From VAXT01 sp963794605 (GTDB lineage: Bacteria; Actinomycetota; Thermoleophilia; Gaiellales; Gaiellaceae): a DNA stretch of 64,000 bases. The stretch is taken from the NCBI GenBank assembly GCA_963794605.1, contig CAWCEN010000002.1, positions 1,054,001-1,118,000 of the forward strand. Direction: 5' to 3'. The translations under genes and the position numbers were made by a program. The notes under the pieces were generated by a model, which searched no databases, had not been told where the DNA came from, and was given only the letters and a program-made list of their open reading frames with translations. This document shows positions 62,542-64,000 of this stretch, in pieces; within the stretch, counting starts at the first letter, position 1, and each line of letters starts with the position of its first letter.

Positions 62542-62580
62542 ATCGCCGGGCGTCGTCCTGCTATGACGGCACCCGGCGAT
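62542..62580. terminator. Bidirectional hairpin between permease and FAD oxidoreductase
   Basis: ATCGCCGGG (62542-62550) pairs perfectly with CCCGGCGAT (62572-62580); an inner CGTC/GACG pair can extend it. It lies 16 bases after the permease stop and 39 bases after the convergent oxidoreductase stop. No T-tract, so strength is uncertain. Confidence 0.6.
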
Positions 62581-62619
62581 CCATTCTGAACGCGTCGGCG
62601 CTGAGCCCAGGGGCGCCGC

Positions 62620-63993
62620 TCACCCGGGCGGGATGTTCTGGTTCAGCCGGAAGAGGTTCGTCGGGTCGTAGCGGCGCTTGACGGCCACGAGGCGGTCCCA
62701 CGTCTCGCCCGGGTACGCGGCCCGGATTCGTTTCTCACCCTCGTCGCCCAGGAAGTTGACGTACGCGGCCGTGTCGTCCTGACGGAGCGCGTCGGCAAGG
62801 CCGATGACCCACGGCTCATGCACCGGCGCCTCGTCTGGGCTTCCGAACATGGCCGCGACGTTGACCATGATCCGGCTCTGGCGGTGCGCGTACGCGGTCG
62901 CATCGACCGGAACCCGGGCCGCCGCACCTCCCAGCACCCGCAGTTGCACGGCCGCCACCATCGCGGTGGAGGCCTGGAGCTGCTCGACGATTGTCTTCGC
63001 TGCCGAGCGGTCGAGGCTGTCGACGTACATCGTGCGGGCGACCACGATCGGGTGGAACTCCTCCTCACCGGGCACGAAGATCTCCGGGTAGCGCTTCGGC
63101 CCGAGCATGTCGGCGATCGGCTCCGCAAGCGCGCGGAACGGGGCCATTGCGCGTTCGCCGGCCTCGACATCGCCCGCGTACACGAGCACGGCGAAGATGA
63201 TCATGCGGCCGTGCTGCTCGGCGGGCAGGAACGGCATCGGAGGGGCCGGCATGACGGCCGCGATGCCCGACAGCTCCTCCGGCGCCGCCTCCGCCTCGGC
63301 GATGAAGGAGTAGATCGTGTCCGTTGTCGCCGGCAGGATGAGCATCCCGCCGACGACCGTCTCCAGCTTGTGCAGCCGCAGCCGGAGCCGCGTCGCGACG
63401 CCGAAGTTGCCGCCGCCGCCGCGGGTCGCCCAGAAGAGGTCCGGGTGCGAGTCGGCGTCGACGCGAAGTAGCTGACCGTCCGCAGTCACGACGTCGGCGG
63501 CGTGCAGGTCGTCGATCGTGAGGCCGTGCTTGCGGACGAGGTAGCCGATCCCTCCGCCGAGCGTGAGCCCGCCGACCCCGACCGAGCCGGTATCCCCGAA
63601 GGGCGTCGCCAGGCCATGCTCCGCGGCGGCTTTCGTGTAGCGGCCTGTGGTTACGCCTCCGCCGACCCAAGCCGTGCGGTCCTCGACGTCGATCTCCAGC
63701 CCGTTCAGGTCGCGGAGGTCGAGCACGATTCCACCCTCGGTCGTGCTGTGTCCAGGGATGCTGTGGCCGCCGCTCCGGATCGCGAGCTCGACCCCGGTCT
63801 CGCGCGCGAGCGTGATCACGCGCGAGACGTCGTCGGCGTTGGCCGCGCGGACGATCGCCGCGGGCCGGCGATCGATCCCTCCGTAGAAGACCGTGCGGTC
63901 TTCGTCGTAGCCGGGATCTCCCGGCGTCGTGACTGTTCCGTCGAGGTCTGCTCGGAGCTGCGGAATCGAAATAGCTGTGGTTGCACCTGGCAT
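62620..63993 (-). CDS. FAD-linked oxidoreductase, BBE type
   Basis: 457 residues from ATG 63993 near the window edge. VRAANADDVSRVITLARETG, the flavin-linking His in IRSGGHSIPGHST, TLGGGIGYLVRKHGLTIDDL and the C-terminal YDPTNLFRLNQNIPPG define the family. As in the paralogue at 27676-29085, the second covalent Cys is absent (DTGSVGVGG), so a single covalent link is expected. Oxidises alcohols, sugars or polyketide-like compounds with O2. Upstream control region lies outside the window. Confidence 0.92.
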   Translation of the reverse strand: MPGATTAISIPQLRADLDGTVTTPGDPGYDEDRTVFYGGIDRRPAAIVRAANADDVSRVITLARETGVELAIRSGGHSIPGHSTTEGGIVLDLRDLNGLEIDVEDRTAWVGGGVTTGRYTKAAAEHGLATPFGDTGSVGVGGLTLGGGIGYLVRKHGLTIDDLHAADVVTADGQLLRVDADSHPDLFWATRGGGGNFGVATRLRLRLHKLETVVGGMLILPATTDTIYSFIAEAEAAPEELSGIAAVMPAPPMPFLPAEQHGRMIIFAVLVYAGDVEAGERAMAPFRALAEPIADMLGPKRYPEIFVPGEEEFHPIVVARTMYVDSLDRSAAKTIVEQLQASTAMVAAVQLRVLGGAAARVPVDATAYAHRQSRIMVNVAAMFGSPDEAPVHEPWVIGLADALRQDDTAAYVNFLGDEGEKRIRAAYPGETWDRLVAVKRRYDPTNLFRLNQNIPPG

Positions 63994-64000
63994 GGTGAAT

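Noticed and set aside
1..64000. CRISPR arrays, rRNA, tRNA, transposons or prophage
   Set aside because: No regularly spaced repeats, no tRNA or rRNA sequence that I could recognise, and no integrase or transposase frames were seen.

Overview
The window is high-GC DNA, densely coded on both strands, with the gene content of a free-living, probably soil-dwelling actinobacterium. Supporting signs are a NucS-type mismatch endonuclease, MmpL-family transporters, an ECF sigma factor with a SnoaL-like tail, many TetR/MarR/HxlR/PadR regulators, and frequent ATGA or GTGA stop/start overlaps. Some details suggest Thermoleophilia, but the sequence alone cannot settle that. There is no rRNA, tRNA, transposase, integrase, phage gene or CRISPR array. 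No gap between genes is longer than about 180 bases.

Layout. 1-4.7 kb: a truncated aldose epimerase, then a tightly overlapped operon with a MASE1 histidine kinase, two 61-residue proteins, an L,D-transpeptidase and a solute-binding protein. 4.7-12.4 kb: glutamate decarboxylase, two membrane proteins (one flippase-like), a RibD-type reductase, an SDR/TetR divergent pair with a clear operator, a cNMP-domain flavoprotein and CsbD. 12.4-21.1 kb: small redox and monooxygenase-like genes. This part includes an overlapped operon of a methanethiol-oxidase/selenium-binding protein, a small membrane protein, TetR and an unusual alpha/beta-hydrolase-glycosyltransferase fusion. 21-34 kb: acetyltransferase, small membrane proteins, ArsR, MarR with an SRPBCC protein, a cupin-TPR protein, NucS, a BBE-type flavoprotein facing HxlR, and a hydrolase-MFS-DUF899 operon. 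34-37 kb: TetR facing an MFS exporter. 37-48 kb: a two-component pair, an MmpL transporter and an ArsR-like regulator, all badly frame-broken, then an MBL-fold hydrolase, lipoprotein, GAF protein, cysteine dioxygenase and sigma factor. 48-56 kb: an MmpL-PAP2 operon and a signalling operon (receiver, large sensor kinase, small protein, cyclase-like/LuxR fusion). 56-62.5 kb: PadR, an ABC ATPase and two tandem FtsX-like permeases, with only a remnant of a second ATPase between them. 62.6-64 kb: a second BBE-type flavoprotein.

Two themes stand out. First, stress and redox functions, small-molecule modification and efflux are each paired with a local one-component regulator, and several of these pairs have readable palindromic operators. 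Second, at least seventeen genes carry single-base frame disruptions, often as compensating pairs, while the conserved residues on both sides stay intact. The disruptions are densest at 37.2-42.9 kb. Unpolished sequencing or assembly error is the simplest explanation, so most of these genes should not be read as true pseudogenes without checking reads. The best candidates for new biology are the hydrolase-glycosyltransferase fusion operon, the cyclase-like/receiver/LuxR fusion with its neighbouring small paralogues, and the duplicated ABC locus with its membrane-microprotein/ATPase-tail chimera.
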